From contig JAKAZQ010000001.1 in assembly GCA_021815805.1 (NCBI GenBank), positions 29,793-74,897 on the forward strand: a DNA stretch of 45,105 nt, read 5' to 3'. This stretch comes from Pseudomonadota bacterium (GTDB lineage: Bacteria; Pseudomonadota; Gammaproteobacteria; Burkholderiales; Burkholderiaceae_C). This document shows positions 44,180 to 45,105 of the stretch, in pieces. The notes below the pieces were generated by a model. It was not told the DNA's origin. It worked only from the letters and a program-made list of their open reading frames with translations, and made no database searches. The position numbers and the translations under genes are program-made. Each line of letters opens with the position of its first letter. The first letter of the stretch is position 1.

Positions 44180-45031
44180 TCAGGGCGCGGCGACACCGGC
44201 CAGGCAGCTTCGCACCTGCTGTCCCATGCGCGTCAGCGCGTGAGCATCCAGCACGGCACCGTCGCCGGCCGCGTCGAGCGCCCGAGACAGGCAGCCCCAT
44301 GCGGCATCGGCACGCTGCCCCGCGGGTGCGCGCCCGGCGCCCGGCAGCAACCTGGCGCTCACCAGGCGGGGCGTGATGCGAGGCGCCATGGCCACGCGAT
44401 AGCTCAGTTCCGCGACGCAACACCTGACGCCATCGGGCAGTCGTGCGCGCAGCGCAATGCCGAGGCCGGCCGCGCGCATCAGGCCTGCCGGCGTGGCGCG
44501 GCGCACCACCAGCAGGCTGCCGGCGTCGAGCCGGACCGACACCAGCCCTCCGGCACAGCGGTCGCCGCCGTGGATCAACGGCGTCGCGCGCAACATGGTT
44601 TCGCCGCCGCCGGCAGGCAGGCGGCGCATGAGCAGCAGATCGCTGAAGTCGCTGCTGCCGCCATGGTTGGCCAGGCTCCACGCGATTTCGCGCCCGTCGG
44701 CGAGGCGCCCTACGATGCGATAGGCGTAAAAGCGCGGGATCGAGGCCTGGTCGTCGTCGGGATCATCGCTGCGGGCGACCAGCCCGAGGCCCGCACGCAC
44801 GCCTACCGGGTACCGCGCGTTGGCGCGGTTGCAGGCATGCAGCGCAACCGGCGCGGGCTGAACGCCGGACAGGAGGGTCTGCGCCTGCGCCAGACAGAAC
44901 GGATGCACGAAGCCCCGGGGTGCAACATGCTCCGCCATCCCGAGTCCTGTCGGGGTTGGCGCGTTCCGGCAGGCCGGCAGGTGACAGGCACCCAGGAACA
45001 GCGCACAAAGGGCGGCACGGCGAGCGGGCAT
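44180..45031 (-). CDS. Putative lipoprotein, function unknown
   Basis: A 283-residue product whose N-terminus, MPARRAALCALFLGACHLPAC, ends in a lipobox-like LGAC, so it is probably a lipoprotein. The mature part contains several cysteines (HPFCLAQ, LHACNRA, DRCAGG, VRCCVAE, WGCLSR, RSCLAG) and two stretches with beta-strand character (FYAYRIVGRLADGREIAWSL, GLVSVRLDAGSLLVVRR). I do not recognise the family. An upstream in-frame ATG at 45046 would add five residues. It is convergent with the phospholipase-like gene, 75 bp apart. The remaining 74 bases to the window end hold no supported gene. Confidence 0.6.
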   Translation of the reverse strand: MPARRAALCALFLGACHLPACRNAPTPTGLGMAEHVAPRGFVHPFCLAQAQTLLSGVQPAPVALHACNRANARYPVGVRAGLGLVARSDDPDDDQASIPRFYAYRIVGRLADGREIAWSLANHGGSSDFSDLLLMRRLPAGGGETMLRATPLIHGGDRCAGGLVSVRLDAGSLLVVRRATPAGLMRAAGLGIALRARLPDGVRCCVAELSYRVAMAPRITPRLVSARLLPGAGRAPAGQRADAAWGCLSRALDAAGDGAVLDAHALTRMGQQVRSCLAGVAAP

Positions 45032-45105
45032 GGAGCATGAGCCCATCGAGCCTGGGCCCGTCGGACGCCGCCCGCGCACTGCGCGGGCAGTCAGGGTGCG
45101 GGCAG

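Overview
The window is a high-GC, gene-dense stretch of chromosome, most likely from a betaproteobacterium and probably Burkholderiales. I infer this from gene content and order: a thiC-thiO-thiS-thiG-thiDE operon, a DUF748 giant AsmA-like protein, a RAYT-type gene next to gltB-gltD, an NDUFA9-like gene beside a Slt70 homologue, and the rsmI / yraN-diaA-dolP locus. No rRNA, tRNA, phage module, CRISPR array or intact insertion sequence is visible. Almost all of it is core metabolism, envelope and RNA-modification genes; the unexplained material lies in the intergenic gaps and in the last 3 kb.

Layout. 1-2.5 kb: galE faces glyA across a tandem array of six identical 16-bp hairpins. 2.8-9.4 kb: a membrane-anchored lytic transglycosylase, ubiD, and a 1272-residue DUF748 protein with an in-frame collagen-like tract. 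9.4-9.65 kb: a promoter, a structured segment of about 160 nt and an intrinsic terminator, which I read as a candidate small RNA. 9.7-11.6 kb: a Dsb-type thioredoxin-fold protein, pdxH and a small Cys-containing secreted protein. 11.6-18.7 kb: gltD and gltB, with a degenerate Y1/RAYT-like gene upstream and an inverted repeat between that gene and the gltB promoter. 18.8-24.6 kb: a thiamine operon (thiC, thiO, thiS, thiG, thiDE) behind a TPP riboswitch and a recognisable promoter. 24.6-28.3 kb: nhaA, ppa, dolP-like, diaA and yraN. 28.4 kb: an octanucleotide repeat just before rsmI. 29.4-41.6 kb: rep-type helicase, NDUFA9-like, slt, 5-formyl-THF cyclo-ligase, mnmC, nadC-nadA, an FNR-family regulator, a ParA-like ATPase and DUF1841. 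41.7-45.1 kb: an SMR transporter, a secreted protein resembling zinc-dependent phospholipase C, and a lipoprotein of unknown function, with short tandem repeats in the gaps.

How the genes relate. The thi genes make both halves of thiamine phosphate and join them (ThiC for the pyrimidine, ThiO/S/G for the thiazole, ThiDE for phosphorylation and coupling) under TPP feedback. nadC and nadA form a de novo NAD unit transcribed divergently from the FNR-like gene. The dolP-diaA-yraN group faces rsmI as in enterobacteria, but lpoA is absent.

The best candidates for something undescribed are the UUCG-hairpin array after glyA, the orphan transcription unit at 9.43-9.63 kb, the catalytically degenerate RAYT-like gene with its inverted repeat upstream of gltB, and the FNR homologue with an unusual cysteine arrangement. 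I did not find a convincing new multi-gene system. All assignments come from reading motifs by eye, with no database search.
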